Positions 47,656-59,063 of a stretch of DNA of 64,000 nt are shown here, in pieces. Under the pieces are notes generated by a model. The model ran no database searches. It saw only the letters and a program-made list of their open reading frames with translations, and was not told where the DNA came from. Each line of letters opens with the position of its first letter. The first letter of the stretch is position 1. A program made the translations under genes and the position numbers. The stretch comes from Sutcliffiella horikoshii DSM 8719 (GTDB lineage Bacteria; Bacillota; Bacilli; Bacillales; Bacillaceae_I): assembly GCA_001648575.1 (NCBI GenBank), contig LQXN01000055.1:1-64000 (forward strand). Direction: 5' to 3'.

Positions 47656-47844
47656 TTATCTATAGAATTCGATTACTTGTTCTGCAAACGAACTGATTAA
47701 TAGTTTATTCTGTGCAAGACATCGTTTTTCCGTACATGGATATACCATTATATGATATGTGTCTAGAATTGCTAATCCCTTGCTGATTTCACTCATATCA
47801 AGGGTTCTAACCATATGTAGAAAAGTGTTTTGTCCAACGACCAC
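47656..47844 (-). CDS. Possible 62-codon small gene upstream of murC
   Basis: An open frame of 62 codons on the murC strand, ending 17 bases before murC. It would start at a GTG at 47844, with an ATG at codon 11, next to a TATAAT-like sequence (about 47850). No clear ribosome site and no family I recognise. It could instead be an untranslated murC leader. The rest of the 359-base gap (47845-47997) shows nothing definite. Confidence 0.3.
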   Translation of the reverse strand: MVVGQNTFLHMVRTLDMSEISKGLAILDTYHIMVYPCTEKRCLAQNKLLISSFAEQVIEFYR

Positions 47845-47997
47845 CTATTATATCACTAATTTAATAATTACTCTAGTTGCCTTCAATCAGTGAAATTTAC
47901 TGAGCGACAAACTGATAGACTTGTTTGTCCACCAGTTTTAAAAAAACCGGGACGTTATGCAGAAGCCATTTAAAAATACATTAATCTGATGATCTAG

Positions 47998-49083
47998 TTA
48001 GTCCACTTTTTCCAAACGTTCATTAAAACGGTATTTTCTACCCGCTTTTGCTTGGGGTTCACCGTTTAATACAACATTGTCACCTGTAAAACCGATGTGA
48101 ATTTTCAACAGGCTGCCACCAACACCGTAGATGTCCACTGGAACTGCCTGTTCTTCAAATTCTTTGATTCGCTGTTCACTGAATCCTCCACTTACCACAA
48201 TTTTCACATGCCCGAAGCCTTCAGTATCCAATGCTTCCCTCAATGCAAATATTAGTGGTGCATTAACTCCGCGCGGGTCAAAGGTCCCCAATACATCCTG
48301 GTGACGGATGAAATGCTGGTCAATCATGGTTCTTGAAGTATCCACGCGCACACCTTTTAGTTTGTCGCCAAATTCTCTAGCTACCCGCAGAGCATCTGTA
48401 ATCACATCATTGTTGTAATCCACTAATACCAACAGCTCATCCTCTGGAAACTTGGCATGATATGCTTTTGAGGCTTCGACTACATCACCATTGAATAGCT
48501 GAATGAGTGCGTGGGGCATGGTCCCCATTCCTTTTTTCCCCCACCATTCATTCATGGCGTGCGTTGCTTGTGCAGTAGATCCTCCGATATGTGCGGCATA
48601 CCCGTCCCCTGCCTGTTGTGTATAATGATCGTCACGGTCTCCCATAAAGATGACAGGTTTTTGACCTGCCGCTTTCACCACATTATAGACATTCGTAGCT
48701 ACTGACGTTCTTCTGGCCAGGATGCCGTCAATCACACCCTCTAAAAAGCCGAAATTCTGATAAGGGCCGGTGATGGTCATAACTGTTTCAAACGGCGTAA
48801 TCTTGTCCCCATCCTTTAAAGAGTAGATTTCAAGCGATTCTGGGTTATCTGCGAAAGTTTTTATTAGAGCAATCACTTCGTCCGTTCCGCATAAAACTGC
48901 ATGATCTTTTTGAAAAAATTGCATGGTGACAATATTATCCGGTTTAAATTCTTTGACGATTTCGCGTGTTTTTAAAAAATATACGGCAGAGAACCATCCT
49001 TCTTTCACACGCTCATCAAACTTGAAGGTGCGATTGGTCAGCCTCTTTATTTTTCCCTGTATTTTCAATTCAATTTCTTTCAT
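47998..49083 (-). CDS. Nicotinate phosphoribosyltransferase family enzyme
   Basis: NAD salvage-type enzyme that joins nicotinate and PRPP. It is 361 residues, shorter than the classic PncB of about 490, and of the compact archaeal/Bacillus type. Visible family segments: FGFLEGVIDGILARRTSVAT (near 122), FMGDRDDH, GDGYAAHIGGSTAQATH (substrate loop) and GVRVDTSRT followed by VVSGGFSEQRI. AAGGAGC precedes the ATG. It sits between murC and sftA, where B. subtilis has no such gene, so it is an added or relocated paralogue. Confidence 0.85.
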   Translation of the reverse strand: MKEIELKIQGKIKRLTNRTFKFDERVKEGWFSAVYFLKTREIVKEFKPDNIVTMQFFQKDHAVLCGTDEVIALIKTFADNPESLEIYSLKDGDKITPFETVMTITGPYQNFGFLEGVIDGILARRTSVATNVYNVVKAAGQKPVIFMGDRDDHYTQQAGDGYAAHIGGSTAQATHAMNEWWGKKGMGTMPHALIQLFNGDVVEASKAYHAKFPEDELLVLVDYNNDVITDALRVAREFGDKLKGVRVDTSRTMIDQHFIRHQDVLGTFDPRGVNAPLIFALREALDTEGFGHVKIVVSGGFSEQRIKEFEEQAVPVDIYGVGGSLLKIHIGFTGDNVVLNGEPQAKAGRKYRFNERLEKVD

Positions 49084-49212
49084 TTTATAAAAGCTCCTTA
49101 CGACCCTGTATTTGGGTTACTGTCTTGCCGGATAAACCGACTCCTATTGTTTTACTATTATTTATAATAATAGAAGTTTGTATCCAATTACAACATTTCC
49201 TGTAATAGAGCT

Positions 49213-51681
49213 TTAATAGTCAGAATCTTGCATATTGATCAGTTCTTCTGCTGATACAAGCACATCTCTCGGTTTGCTGCCTTTGGGTCCTGAAATGACA
49301 CCGTGGTCTTCCATCAGCTCCATCAAGCGGGCTGCACGATTGTAGCCGATACGGAATCTTCTTTGCAGGCTTGAGGTGGAAGCGCCGTTTTGGTCTACAA
49401 CATACTGGCAAGCCTCGAAAAATAACTCGTCCTCGTCCTGGCTTGCAGCATCCTTCAACAGTTCACTTTGTTCAAAAAGATACGTAGGTTTTTGCTCTTT
49501 GCGGACATGATCTACAGCTCTTTCTATTTCTTCATCTGATACGAAGTTCCCTTGCACCCTGATCGGTTTTGGGGCTCCGTTTTCCAACAGCAGCATGTCC
49601 CCTCTGCCCAAGAGACGTTCAGCTCCACCTATATCGATGATGGTTCTGGAATCGACTTGGGAGGAAACCGAAAATGCGATCCTTGTCGGAATGTTCGCTT
49701 TGATCAATCCAGTGATGACATCAACAGACGGACGTTGGGTGGCAATCAACAGATGCATTCCGCATGCACGAGCTTTTTGAGCGATACGGCATATGGCTTC
49801 TTCTACATCGCTTGGTGCCACCATCATCAGGTCAGCCAATTCGTCGATGATGATCACCATATACGGCAATGTTTCCTGATTATGTTTCTTTGCTGTTTCA
49901 TTATATTTACCAATATCCCTTACACCTGCATGGACAAACAGCTCATAACGTCTTTCCATCTCTTCCACTGCCCATTTTAATGCGGCTGTCGCGGCTTTGA
50001 CATCTGTGATGACCGGGCTGACTAAATGTGGGATATGATTATACGGTGTAAGTTCAACCATTTTTGGGTCTATCAATAATAGTTTTACTTCATTAGGAGT
50101 ACTCTTAAATATCAAACTCATAATGATGGAGTTTACACAAACACTTTTACCCGACCCTGTTGCACCGGCTATCAAACCGTGCGGCATTTTCTGCAGATCC
50201 AATACGACTGGCTGACCGGATATATCGAGACCTAATGCTACAGTCAGCGGGGAAGTATGCTGGATAAAAGAAGGGTGGCGGATGATTTCCCTGATGAATA
50301 CAGGCTTGCTCACCCGGTTGGGTACTTCGATTCCAATCGTGTTTTTCCCTGGGATCGGTGCCTCCATCCTAATGTCCCGTGCGGACAAGCTTAGCTTGAT
50401 ATCATCACTAAGGTTTGTTATTTTATTCACTTTAACCCCTGGTTCTGGCTGCACTTCAAACTGTGTGACAGATGGCCCTTGAGTCGCTTTTACCACCTTT
50501 GCACCTACCCTGAAATGATGCAAGGTTTCATTAAGCAGCTCTCGCTGGTTTTCCACCCATTCCAAGTCATCCTCGGAATGCTGTGGCGGGATGGAAAGCA
50601 TCGTAATCGAAGGCTTTCTAAAGTATGGCTGTTCCTCCTCTTGTTCGACTACTGCCTGCCGCTTTCTTTCTTGGGATCGTTTATCTTGTTTAAGCATGAT
50701 TACATTAAAAGGAATATGCTGCTTTTTATTGGTATCCCTTTGGGCTGGCGTTTCTGTTTTTTGCTCAACCTTCCTTGCTTCAGGCTGTATATCTTCAACA
50801 GTGACTGCAGCTTCTTCAAATGAAGGAGATTCTACAATTTCAATTTCTTCTTTCTCTTCTATGAAACTCTCTTCCTCATAGTATTCCGCAGGAGGATTCT
50901 CCCCATTATTTTCTGATTCGACTATTACAACAGGCGCTTCCTCGGATAAGGACTCGGTCGGTTCCACCTTCGAATCAATTAAAATCTCAGCCGGTTCCAA
51001 CTCTTCATCCTCATCAAAAGAAGCGTCTCGCTCTTCTAGAGTTTCTTCTTCCAGATGTAGCGTTTGGTCCTCTTCAATCAAACGGTCACTGAAGGCTTGG
51101 ACCTTCTCCGGCTCTGATTCTGCAAAACCGTGATAACTTCCATAGGTATTACTTGTGTTGGACTCTGCTGATTCTGGATTAACATAATCTCTGCTTGTCA
51201 ACTCTATCTCCGGAAGATATCTTTCTCTCTTTTCGATCGATGGACGGGGCTTGTATCCATGTATAGGAGATACAAACTCTGTTGGATGAAAAGGCAGCTT
51301 CTTTTCATTTACCACTTTTTCAAATTTCTTTTGAGGCTGAGCATTATTTTTCTTAACTGCTTCCGTCTTTTTGGGAGGCTGTTTTTCTTCACTCTTTTTC
51401 TTTTCTTTTTTATATTCAAACTCTAATGGTTTAGACGCAGGTGTGCTTGATTGATCCGCCTTAACATTCTTCCTTTTTTCCCTTTTACTTGACTTTTCTT
51501 TATTCCCTTCATCAGGAATCAGAGGAAACCGAAATTTCCCTGTCGGGTATTGGTACGCCACTTTTGCGGTTGCCTGTTTCTGTTTATTTCCCGGTTTCTC
51601 AGCGTAATCTTGCTCAATTGTATTATCTTCCTCATCATTTAGCTGAGCAAACAGCTTTTTAAACCAGTTCACATCTATCAC
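49213..51681 (-). CDS. sftA: DNA translocase SftA
   Basis: Soluble FtsK/SpoIIIE-type pump that clears DNA from the closing septum. It is 822 residues with no membrane helices: an N-terminal charged, low-complexity region (about 1-330, rich in Lys and Glu), then the RecA-like motor with Walker [10 protein letters not shown] (near 510) and Walker [11 protein letters not shown], and a C-terminal winged-helix gamma domain ([20 protein letters not shown]) that reads orientation sequences. Lack of the four membrane helices separates it from SpoIIIE. The start is a GTG at 51681 with a weak ribosome site, so it is uncertain by a few codons. Confidence 0.95.
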   Translation of the reverse strand: MIDVNWFKKLFAQLNDEEDNTIEQDYAEKPGNKQKQATAKVAYQYPTGKFRFPLIPDEGNKEKSSKREKRKNVKADQSSTPASKPLEFEYKKEKKKSEEKQPPKKTEAVKKNNAQPQKKFEKVVNEKKLPFHPTEFVSPIHGYKPRPSIEKRERYLPEIELTSRDYVNPESAESNTSNTYGSYHGFAESEPEKVQAFSDRLIEEDQTLHLEEETLEERDASFDEDEELEPAEILIDSKVEPTESLSEEAPVVIVESENNGENPPAEYYEEESFIEEKEEIEIVESPSFEEAAVTVEDIQPEARKVEQKTETPAQRDTNKKQHIPFNVIMLKQDKRSQERKRQAVVEQEEEQPYFRKPSITMLSIPPQHSEDDLEWVENQRELLNETLHHFRVGAKVVKATQGPSVTQFEVQPEPGVKVNKITNLSDDIKLSLSARDIRMEAPIPGKNTIGIEVPNRVSKPVFIREIIRHPSFIQHTSPLTVALGLDISGQPVVLDLQKMPHGLIAGATGSGKSVCVNSIIMSLIFKSTPNEVKLLLIDPKMVELTPYNHIPHLVSPVITDVKAATAALKWAVEEMERRYELFVHAGVRDIGKYNETAKKHNQETLPYMVIIIDELADLMMVAPSDVEEAICRIAQKARACGMHLLIATQRPSVDVITGLIKANIPTRIAFSVSSQVDSRTIIDIGGAERLLGRGDMLLLENGAPKPIRVQGNFVSDEEIERAVDHVRKEQKPTYLFEQSELLKDAASQDEDELFFEACQYVVDQNGASTSSLQRRFRIGYNRAARLMELMEDHGVISGPKGSKPRDVLVSAEELINMQDSDY

Positions 51682-51786
51682 ACTCTTTCTTACTTTTTGT
51701 CTTCTCGGTAACTTTCCTTTTTTCGAAGCGATTTCTATGCTATAACCTTCGCTGCCTTATCCTATTTTCCTACCATTCTGTCCGTT

Positions 51787-52599
51787 CTATTTTTTATTTT
51801 TCTTATTGTCTTTTCCTAGAATGAAGATAGGTTCGAGCTTCCCTTCTTCATATAGAAAGGATAAAGCTGTGACAGGTATTTTTCCATTTACAAAGAAACT
51901 CATTGTCAGCTCTGCAAGTATATCGAATCCCACCTCATTTTGAATGTCCGCCACTATCAGTACATCCTGGTGAGGCACAGCCACGGTCATCGTACCAGTG
52001 ATTTTCTCTTTATAGGAATCTAGAAATGATACATTTAGAATCCGGCTTGCATCGTATCCATCATTGGAACGGACAAAATAAAAAGTATTACCGGCAACCA
52101 CATCTTCCTTTACAGTGGTAGGTAATGATCTAACATTGAACATAGCCATTTCTTTTATGGTGTTTTTCGATAGACTTTCTTTTTGCAAAAGTTTTTCATC
52201 AATCAACTTATAGGATTTCCCCAAATCGATGGCATAGTAAATCCTCGTTTCAGCGGTATGGTCATCATATACCAAGGGTACATCATTGCTAGATGTAGGA
52301 AACGAAGTAGAGCGAATGACAGGATAGATATGACGCTCTGCCCCATTCAACTGAACCGGCATTTTCATACTTGTGAGTGCTTCTCTGACATAGTACACGT
52401 ATTCTTCCAATGATTTCATATCGTTTGTCTGTTCATATTTGGAAAGAACCCCTTGAAGGGAAATCGTAATCCCTTTCAATGTTTCCTTATCCTCCACACG
52501 TAAGGCCTCTTTCTCTCTATCGTATGTAAACTCCCAATTAGGGTGGGATAATTTTTCTTCTAAAAGACGCTTGATTTTAAGTATTGTCATTTTTTCCAC
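51787..52599 (-). CDS. ytpQ: YtpQ, DUF1444 family protein
   Basis: About 270 residues of the DUF1444 family, encoded next to sftA in Bacillus. No catalytic motif is known and no membrane segment is visible. Several starts are possible: TTG 52608 nearly touches AGAAAGGA, GTG 52599 is ten bases from it, and ATG 52590 is further away; I chose GTG 52599. B. subtilis has ytpR and ytpP next in line. Here ytpR is missing and ytpP lies 5 kb away beyond a protease gene. Confidence 0.87.
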   Translation of the reverse strand: MEKMTILKIKRLLEEKLSHPNWEFTYDREKEALRVEDKETLKGITISLQGVLSKYEQTNDMKSLEEYVYYVREALTSMKMPVQLNGAERHIYPVIRSTSFPTSSNDVPLVYDDHTAETRIYYAIDLGKSYKLIDEKLLQKESLSKNTIKEMAMFNVRSLPTTVKEDVVAGNTFYFVRSNDGYDASRILNVSFLDSYKEKITGTMTVAVPHQDVLIVADIQNEVGFDILAELTMSFFVNGKIPVTALSFLYEEGKLEPIFILGKDNKKNKK

Positions 52600-52609
52600 A
52601 AGGAACAAA

Positions 52610-53258
52610 TCCTTTCTCTCAATTTAGGTCAACCTTTATTGTACAACAAAACATATGTATATTGTAATTTGTCGAACACTGTTTGGGCACCATGGGTTCT
52701 ATTAGATTCCAAACTTTTCCCATAATATCACCTCTATAGTCTTTATACCCTCATAACACTGCTTTCACCCTACTAAATACCTTCATTGTCCCAACATCAA
52801 CTATACCTTAATACTTATACAAGTTCCCTTTATTCTTTTAGGAATATGCATACTAGTAAATTTTTCTTGTTTTTATAGAAAATAAAACCACTACTTTTAA
52901 AATAGGCTATTCTTACTACGTTCAATCCTACAAATCTAAAGAGGGAAAATGATTCAAATCCCCTATAACATAAGAATTTTTTTACATTTATACATCTACT
53001 TACCACTTTCTAACCAACCTCTACCAATTAACTAACTTAGAAAACACATCTAAATCATATGTACTATTTTTAGAATATTCTGATAGTTTTCTTGTTTTTT
53101 CGACACCATTCTTCTACACATTTTATTAATCTGAAGTTGGCACCGAGATACTCCTACATAACGCAAGACTCCATCATCAATATAGACGGTGGATACTTTA
53201 AGCAAAAAGGGGGGAGATTCGTCGGTTTTTTTGCATTTAATTTTAAGGGGGATGTTGA
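52610..53258. other. Long AT-rich region upstream of the large protease
   Basis: About 650 bases, markedly AT-rich with pyrimidine-rich stretches on the plus strand, and no gene I can support. A long regulated upstream region is common for secreted proteases, but I could not name a promoter or binding site. AAGGGGG just before 53259 is the ribosome site. Confidence 0.5.
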
Positions 53259-56200
53259 ATGAGTAGGAAGAACAAACGTAATTTTGCTAGAGTATTCAGT
53301 ATCATTATGTGTTTATTACTGATCGCCCCAAGCTTTAACCCTGGTACAGCTTCTGCACAGGGTAACAAAGCTTCCGTCTCTTTGGGTGAATCTAAAGAAG
53401 TGATGGCAAGTAAAATAACGGATCGCCTATCGACACAGTTTTCTAAAGATGGGGAAAAAGTTACCTTCCTTATCAAATTTAAAGAACAGGTGGATACGCA
53501 GGCAGTAGCTGCTAAAGCTGTAGAAGCAGCCAAGGTACAGAAAGCTTCTGCTGGTCAAAAAAAACTGATGAAGCGTAATGCTGTTGTCTCTGAGTTAAGA
53601 GCAACATCAATCGAAACCCAAGCAAATGTAAAAGAGTATCTTGAAAAAGCGGTGGCAGATGGAAGAGCAAAGGATATCCAATCCTTCTATGTAGTAAACG
53701 GTATGGCCGTCACTGCTACGAAAGAAGTAATGGAAGAGCTTGCTAGATTCCCAGAAATCGAAAAGCTTCTTCCAAACGAAGTACGTCAGTTGGACCCGGC
53801 GGCAGAAGCAGCGGCTACAACTGAAATTGAAGTGGAAGAAAAACCTGCTGCAAATCTCGAGAACATCGAGTGGGGCGTTGCCCAAATCGGTGCACCTCAA
53901 GCATGGGAGATGGGCGTTGACGGTCAAGGCACTGTCGTTGCAAGCATCGATACTGGTGTTCAGTGGGATCACCCTGCATTAAAAGAAAAATATCGTGGAT
54001 TTAATGCGGCAACAGGAAATGCAAACCATGAGTATAACTGGTTTGATGCAACTCCAGCAAACCAATCCACTCCATACGATGATGACGGTCACGGAACACA
54101 CGTTACAGGTACAATGGCTGGTTCTGAGCCAAACGGATCCAACCAGGTCGGTGTTGCTCCTGGGGCAAAATGGATCGGCGTTAAAGCATTTACTCCATCA
54201 GGTGGTACCGACGTTGCCCTTCTTGCAGCCGGTGAGTGGATTCTAGCTCCTAAAGATGCTAGCGGAACCCCAAACCCTGCAATGGCTCCGGATGTTGTCA
54301 ACAACTCATGGGGCGGCGGACCTGGCTTGGATGAGTGGTACCGTCCAATGGTACAAGCATGGGTAGCTGCTGATATCTTCCCTGCTTTTGCTGCAGGAAA
54401 TACACGCATCGGAAACCCTGGTGGGCCTGGATCTGTTTCCACACCTGGTAACTATCCGGAATCTTTTGCAACTGGTGCAACTGATGTGAACATGAACCTT
54501 GCAAGTTTCTCTTTACAAGGTCCATCACCTTATCAAGAAATAAAACCTGAAGTTTCTGCACCTGGTGTTGGAGTTCGTTCTTCCTTCCCTGGTGGTCAAT
54601 ATGGTGCTGCAAGTGGAACTTCAATGGCAAGCCCGCACGTAGCAGGTGTGGTTGCACTGCTAAAGCAGGTTAACTCTAACCTGACTGTTGCAGACATCGA
54701 GGAAATCTTGATGACGACTGCAACGGCAAGAACAGATTCCAATTTCCCTGACTCTCCAAACAACGGATATGGACATGGTATCGTCAATGCATTTGATGCC
54801 GTATCTTCCATCATTTCCGGTCTTGGAAAAATCAAAGGGCAAGTTGCAAAGGATGGAGAAGATAGCGAAGCTCCAACTTTTGAGCATACAGCTCCTGCTG
54901 AAACGTATGCTGGCATGAACCTGCCTTTAAGCATTCATGTTCAGGATAATGTAAGTATTTCTTCTGTAACACTGCAATACCAAAATACTGCTGGTGAGTG
55001 GGTAGATCTTGCTGCAGAGCGAGCATCTGGTTCTTACAATGACGCTACTTACACAGCATCCATCCCTGGAGATGACATTGGTGAACCTTCTGTATCTTAT
55101 CGATGGCATATCGTTGACTTCGGTGGCAATGAAGTGACAACCGATACGTACGAAGTAAGTGTTCAACCAGGTATCACGGTTGGGTATTCTACTGACTTTG
55201 AAACAGATCCTGTAGGTTGGTATTCATTTGGAGCACAAAACTCTTGGGAGTGGGGTGTACCAACTAGCGGGCCAACTGCTGCCAATTCCGGTGAAAAAGT
55301 ATATGCAACAAATCTTGCAGGTACTTACGGGAACAGTGCTAACATGACACTTGTAATGCCTCCTATCGACCTACCAGAAGATAGTGGAGCATACCTTCAG
55401 TTCATGGACTGGTTCAATCTAGAGACTCGTTATGACTTTGGTCACGTATTTGTCTCAACAGATCAAGAAAACTGGACACAACTTCTACGTTTTGACGGTA
55501 TCAGTGAAAACTGGACTGCCAGAGAAGTAGATCTTTCTGAATATGCAGGTCAACGCATTTATATCGGCTTTAACGTTACAACTGACGGAAGTGTTGTACG
55601 TACAGGCTGGTATTTAGATGATGTTGGATTATCTGCTGAGTCTAATGCAACTACCAACTCCACGCAGTTGGAAGTAACCAAAGAAGAGAAAGTAGAAGCA
55701 AAAGAGGAGAAAGTAAATCCTGATAAAATCCATCCTGTTGCCACTCCTGAAAAAGATGAGGCTGTGAAAGAGGATGTTAACCCTGCGGCACTTCCATTAC
55801 ATGCTCAAGTAACTGTATTGGAAACAAACCGCTCAGTTAATACAAATCCTGCCAACGGACTATACGAACTGTTGCATGCAGCAGGCACATATACCGTGCA
55901 AGCTGAAGCATATGGATATCATCCGGCTCAGCAAACAGTTGAAATCGCACCAGATGGAGAAGCAGTCGCTAACTTCGTATTGGACGAAATGGCACGAGGA
56001 ACAGTAACCGGTACTGTAACAAACAGTGTCACTGGTGAACCTATTGCAAATGCTACATTAATGCTTCTTGAAGATGCAGCAGTTGCACCTGTAACAACGG
56101 ATGAAAATGGAAACTTCTCCATCACTGCATTGGAAGGCGACTATACTTTACGTGTAATGGCTCCTTCTTACTACAGTGAAACTGTAGAGGTATCTATTGA

Positions 56201-57656
56201 AGGTGATGAAACGACTAACCTTGATGTGGAATTACGCCCATTCATCGGATACCCTGGTGAAATCGGATATGACGATGGCACCGCTGAGAATGCCCGTGCA
56301 TTCTATGACGCCGGAAACGGTTGGGCAGTAAAGATGTCCCTACCTGAAGGCCAAAACAGCGCTCTAGTAACTGGTGGATTATTCCGATTCTGGGATACTA
56401 CATGGCCGACTCCTGGCGGTACAGCCTTTAAAGTAGAGGTTTGGGATGCATCTGGTTCTGATGGCGCTCCTGGATCCAAGCTTGCTGGACCATTTGACGG
56501 TACTGCACTTCGTACTGGTGAGTGGACGACCGTTGATTTAGCAGAGCATGGCATCATTGTAGAACAAGACTTCTACATGGTTTACATCCAGTCTCACCCT
56601 AATCCGAATGCACCTGGACTTGGAACAGATGAAGATGGACCAAATGCCGGACGCAGCTGGCAATATGTCGGCGGTGCATGGTCTCCTGCTCCTGAAGCTG
56701 AGGGGAACTACATGATCCGTGCATTAGTGAATTTTGAAGTGACAGCACCAACCATCACTTCTCCTGCCGATAGTTCTTATACAAATGAGTCGACTGTTAC
56801 GGTAGAAGGGAATGCTTCTCCGACTACAACGGTTCATGTAATGAACAACGGTGAAGAAGTTGCAACCACCACCGCTTCTGAAGAAGGAACTTTCGCAGTT
56901 GATGTTACCCTGACAGAAGGGGATAATGTGTTAACAGCCAAATCCTCTACCGAAACTGGGGAGACAGAAGAATCTGCACCAGTAACAGTTGTTCTGGATC
57001 AGACTTCTCCTGAACTTGCCATTACAAGTCCGGAAGATGGTTCTAAGACTAACCGTGAAACAGTCACTGTAACAGGTACTGTGGCGGATGAGAACCTGGA
57101 TTTTGTAAAAGTAAACGGAAAGAAAGCCACAGTTCAAGATGGCACATACTCTCTAAGAGTGATGCTTGATAATGGAGAAAATAATATTCGCGTTGTTGCT
57201 CAGGACTTAGCTGGCAACCGTACAAGACAAGATGTAACGGTTTATGCTAACTACGATGCACCTGAAATCACAAACTTGAAGCCAACGGAAGACAAGCACT
57301 TAAGAGCCGGAGAATCTGTGAAGATTGAATTCAACAGTGAAGAAGGCCTTCGTGCAACATTCTCTATCCGCATGCCGTTAACAAATGCTTCCATGATGAT
57401 GCAAGGAAACGATGTTAACTTCGAATTAAGCAATGCGGTTGAACTTCCATTGATGGAACAATCTCCTGGTTACTATGTAGGTTACTGGACAGCTACTTCA
57501 AATGTTGTAGCAAGCGGTGCAGAAATCGAAGTTAAAGTATCTGATGACTTTGGTAATGTAGCCCGTGCAATTGCTGACGGTAAACTTTACATTAATGATG
57601 GTAACAGTGGTAATGGCAAAGGAAAGACAGAAAAACCTGGGAAGAAAAATAACTAG
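53259..57656 (+). CDS. bpr: Bacillopeptidase F-like secreted subtilisin
   Basis: A 1465-residue secreted S8 serine protease. Order: signal peptide ending TASAQ (about 1-34), inhibitor-type prodomain (about 60-175), catalytic domain with Asp231 (SIDTG), His278 (DGHGTH) and Ser455 (GTSMASPH), then an accessory domain like that of immune inhibitor A/bacillopeptidase F (about 640-790). Next come a Lys/Glu linker, two carboxypeptidase-regulatory-like beta domains (about 850-990), another beta domain (about 1000-1160) and two Big/Ig-like repeats, ending in a Gly/Lys tail without a sorting motif. All catalytic residues are present. It resembles Bpr in plan; the symbol is provisional. It interrupts the ytpQ-ytpP neighbourhood. 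Confidence 0.9.
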   Translation: MSRKNKRNFARVFSIIMCLLLIAPSFNPGTASAQGNKASVSLGESKEVMASKITDRLSTQFSKDGEKVTFLIKFKEQVDTQAVAAKAVEAAKVQKASAGQKKLMKRNAVVSELRATSIETQANVKEYLEKAVADGRAKDIQSFYVVNGMAVTATKEVMEELARFPEIEKLLPNEVRQLDPAAEAAATTEIEVEEKPAANLENIEWGVAQIGAPQAWEMGVDGQGTVVASIDTGVQWDHPALKEKYRGFNAATGNANHEYNWFDATPANQSTPYDDDGHGTHVTGTMAGSEPNGSNQVGVAPGAKWIGVKAFTPSGGTDVALLAAGEWILAPKDASGTPNPAMAPDVVNNSWGGGPGLDEWYRPMVQAWVAADIFPAFAAGNTRIGNPGGPGSVSTPGNYPESFATGATDVNMNLASFSLQGPSPYQEIKPEVSAPGVGVRSSFPGGQYGAASGTSMASPHVAGVVALLKQVNSNLTVADIEEILMTTATARTDSNFPDSPNNGYGHGIVNAFDAVSSIISGLGKIKGQVAKDGEDSEAPTFEHTAPAETYAGMNLPLSIHVQDNVSISSVTLQYQNTAGEWVDLAAERASGSYNDATYTASIPGDDIGEPSVSYRWHIVDFGGNEVTTDTYEVSVQPGITVGYSTDFETDPVGWYSFGAQNSWEWGVPTSGPTAANSGEKVYATNLAGTYGNSANMTLVMPPIDLPEDSGAYLQFMDWFNLETRYDFGHVFVSTDQENWTQLLRFDGISENWTAREVDLSEYAGQRIYIGFNVTTDGSVVRTGWYLDDVGLSAESNATTNSTQLEVTKEEKVEAKEEKVNPDKIHPVATPEKDEAVKEDVNPAALPLHAQVTVLETNRSVNTNPANGLYELLHAAGTYTVQAEAYGYHPAQQTVEIAPDGEAVANFVLDEMARGTVTGTVTNSVTGEPIANATLMLLEDAAVAPVTTDENGNFSITALEGDYTLRVMAPSYYSETVEVSIEGDETTNLDVELRPFIGYPGEIGYDDGTAENARAFYDAGNGWAVKMSLPEGQNSALVTGGLFRFWDTTWPTPGGTAFKVEVWDASGSDGAPGSKLAGPFDGTALRTGEWTTVDLAEHGIIVEQDFYMVYIQSHPNPNAPGLGTDEDGPNAGRSWQYVGGAWSPAPEAEGNYMIRALVNFEVTAPTITSPADSSYTNESTVTVEGNASPTTTVHVMNNGEEVATTTASEEGTFAVDVTLTEGDNVLTAKSSTETGETEESAPVTVVLDQTSPELAITSPEDGSKTNRETVTVTGTVADENLDFVKVNGKKATVQDGTYSLRVMLDNGENNIRVVAQDLAGNRTRQDVTVYANYDAPEITNLKPTEDKHLRAGESVKIEFNSEEGLRATFSIRMPLTNASMMMQGNDVNFELSNAVELPLMEQSPGYYVGYWTATSNVVASGAEIEVKVSDDFGNVARAIADGKLYINDGNSGNGKGKTEKPGKKNN

Positions 57657-57667
57657 GTAGAAATTGA

Positions 57668-57709
57668 AAAGGCAGGCAATCACGGAAACGTGATTGCCTG
57701 CCTTTTTGT
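57668..57709 (+). terminator. Terminator after the protease gene
   Basis: AAAGGCAGGCAATCACG paired with its complement around GAAA, followed by TTTTTG. Convergent with ytpP. Confidence 0.95.
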
Positions 57710-57717
57710 ATAATACG

Positions 57718-58032
57718 TCAACCTAACGAACCAACAAACGCTTCGATTTCTTCCTGGGTTTTGCGGTCCTTACTTACGAAACGACCTGCTTCTTCCCCAT
57801 TTTTATATCCAACAAAACTTGGAATTCCAAATACACTCAGCTCTGCACAGAGATCAATGAATTCGTCCCTGTCGACGTAAATAAACGTGTATTGATTGAA
57901 CTTTTCCATGATTGCAGGTAGAACCGGCTCAATCACACGGCAGTCAGGGCACCAGTCCGCAGAAAACATAAATACGACATCTGTTTCATTTTTCAATTGA
58001 TTGAATTGCTCTAAGGATTGTAGCTTTTCCAT
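57718..58032 (-). CDS. ytpP: YtpP, thioredoxin-like protein
   Basis: A 104-residue thioredoxin fold with active site SADWCPDCRVI (Cys-Pro-Asp-Cys) near residue 30 and the cis-proline loop FGIPSFV near 75. A small cytoplasmic disulfide reductase; the partner is unknown. ATG 58032 is placed six bases after GGAGGGTG; upstream in-frame starts overlap that site. It lies five bases after the EIIC-like gene and is surely cotranscribed with it. Confidence 0.9.
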   Translation of the reverse strand: MEKLQSLEQFNQLKNETDVVFMFSADWCPDCRVIEPVLPAIMEKFNQYTFIYVDRDEFIDLCAELSVFGIPSFVGYKNGEEAGRFVSKDRKTQEEIEAFVGSLG

Positions 58033-58037
58033 AAACA

Positions 58038-59063
58038 TCACCCTCCAATATTGATTTTCATATCCCCTTCTTTAATGAAGGCTTTCTTTCTCATCCATTC
58101 TGATACAACTAAACTTACCACAGCGGGTCCAATAATGTGAAGCAACAAGACTTTTAACAAAACAGATACAGAAAAACCCATTGCGGCAAACGTCATAATT
58201 TGACCGACCAATCCGCTAGTTCCCATACCTGCTCCTTCTTTCACATTAGTCATTTGAAAGATGGTGGTACCTAATGGCGCAAAGATAATCCCAGCCACAG
58301 TAGGCGGAATAATGATCATGGGATTTTTAATGACATTTGGTACCTGCAGCATGGATGTCCCTATCCCCAAGGCCAATAACCCTGACATTTTATTTTCACG
58401 GTAGCTGCTAACTGCAAATCCCACCATCTGGGCTGCACAACCTATTGTAGCCGCACCTGCAGCAATTCCTTCCAATCCAAGCATCATTGCAATTGCCGCA
58501 CTGGATATCGGTGCTGTCAAAGCCCATCCCATCAACACCGCAACTAGTATTCCCATTACAATTGGCTGTTGATCTGTAGCCCACATGATTAAAGATCCCA
58601 ACGAATTCATTCCAGCATTAATGGGAGGCCCTATAAATGTAGCCACAAGGAAACCTGTCAATATAGTAATGAATGGTGTCACAAGGATATCGACTTTGGT
58701 CTCTTTTGACACAAGCTTCCCGGCCTCCGTTGCCAACAGTGCCGCTACAAAACTCCCAGCAGGGCCCCCTAGCTGTGCACCGGCAGCACCTGCTATGACA
58801 GTTGCAAAAAGAACCAAAGGCGGAGCCTTAAGCCCATAAGCCACAGCAGCACCAATTGCAGGTCCCATCAAACCCATTGCCAATACTCCCATGTCTGTGA
58901 ATAATGTCCACCCCAATTGGTCGCCAACTGTTTTTATGATCAATCCGATGATCAAGGAGGAGAATAGGCCAAGGGCCATATAGCTCAATCCATCTATCAA
59001 GTAAACCCGGGCCGACAATGTAACCCCTTTTTTATGTAGAAAAGTTCTCATTCCCTCACTCAT
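58038..59063 (-). CDS. PTS EIIC-like membrane protein
   Basis: A 341-residue integral membrane protein with about ten hydrophobic segments rich in Gly and Ala, matching the family annotated as phosphotransferase EIIC type 2 without the partner EIIA and EIIB domains. No phosphorylatable cysteine or histidine domain is attached and no PTS genes are adjacent, so sugar transport should not be assumed. It is cotranscribed with ytpP. The only start with a long enough frame is ATG 59063, with a weak ribosome site. Confidence 0.82.
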   Translation of the reverse strand: MSEGMRTFLHKKGVTLSARVYLIDGLSYMALGLFSSLIIGLIIKTVGDQLGWTLFTDMGVLAMGLMGPAIGAAVAYGLKAPPLVLFATVIAGAAGAQLGGPAGSFVAALLATEAGKLVSKETKVDILVTPFITILTGFLVATFIGPPINAGMNSLGSLIMWATDQQPIVMGILVAVLMGWALTAPISSAAIAMMLGLEGIAAGAATIGCAAQMVGFAVSSYRENKMSGLLALGIGTSMLQVPNVIKNPMIIIPPTVAGIIFAPLGTTIFQMTNVKEGAGMGTSGLVGQIMTFAAMGFSVSVLLKVLLLHIIGPAVVSLVVSEWMRKKAFIKEGDMKINIGG

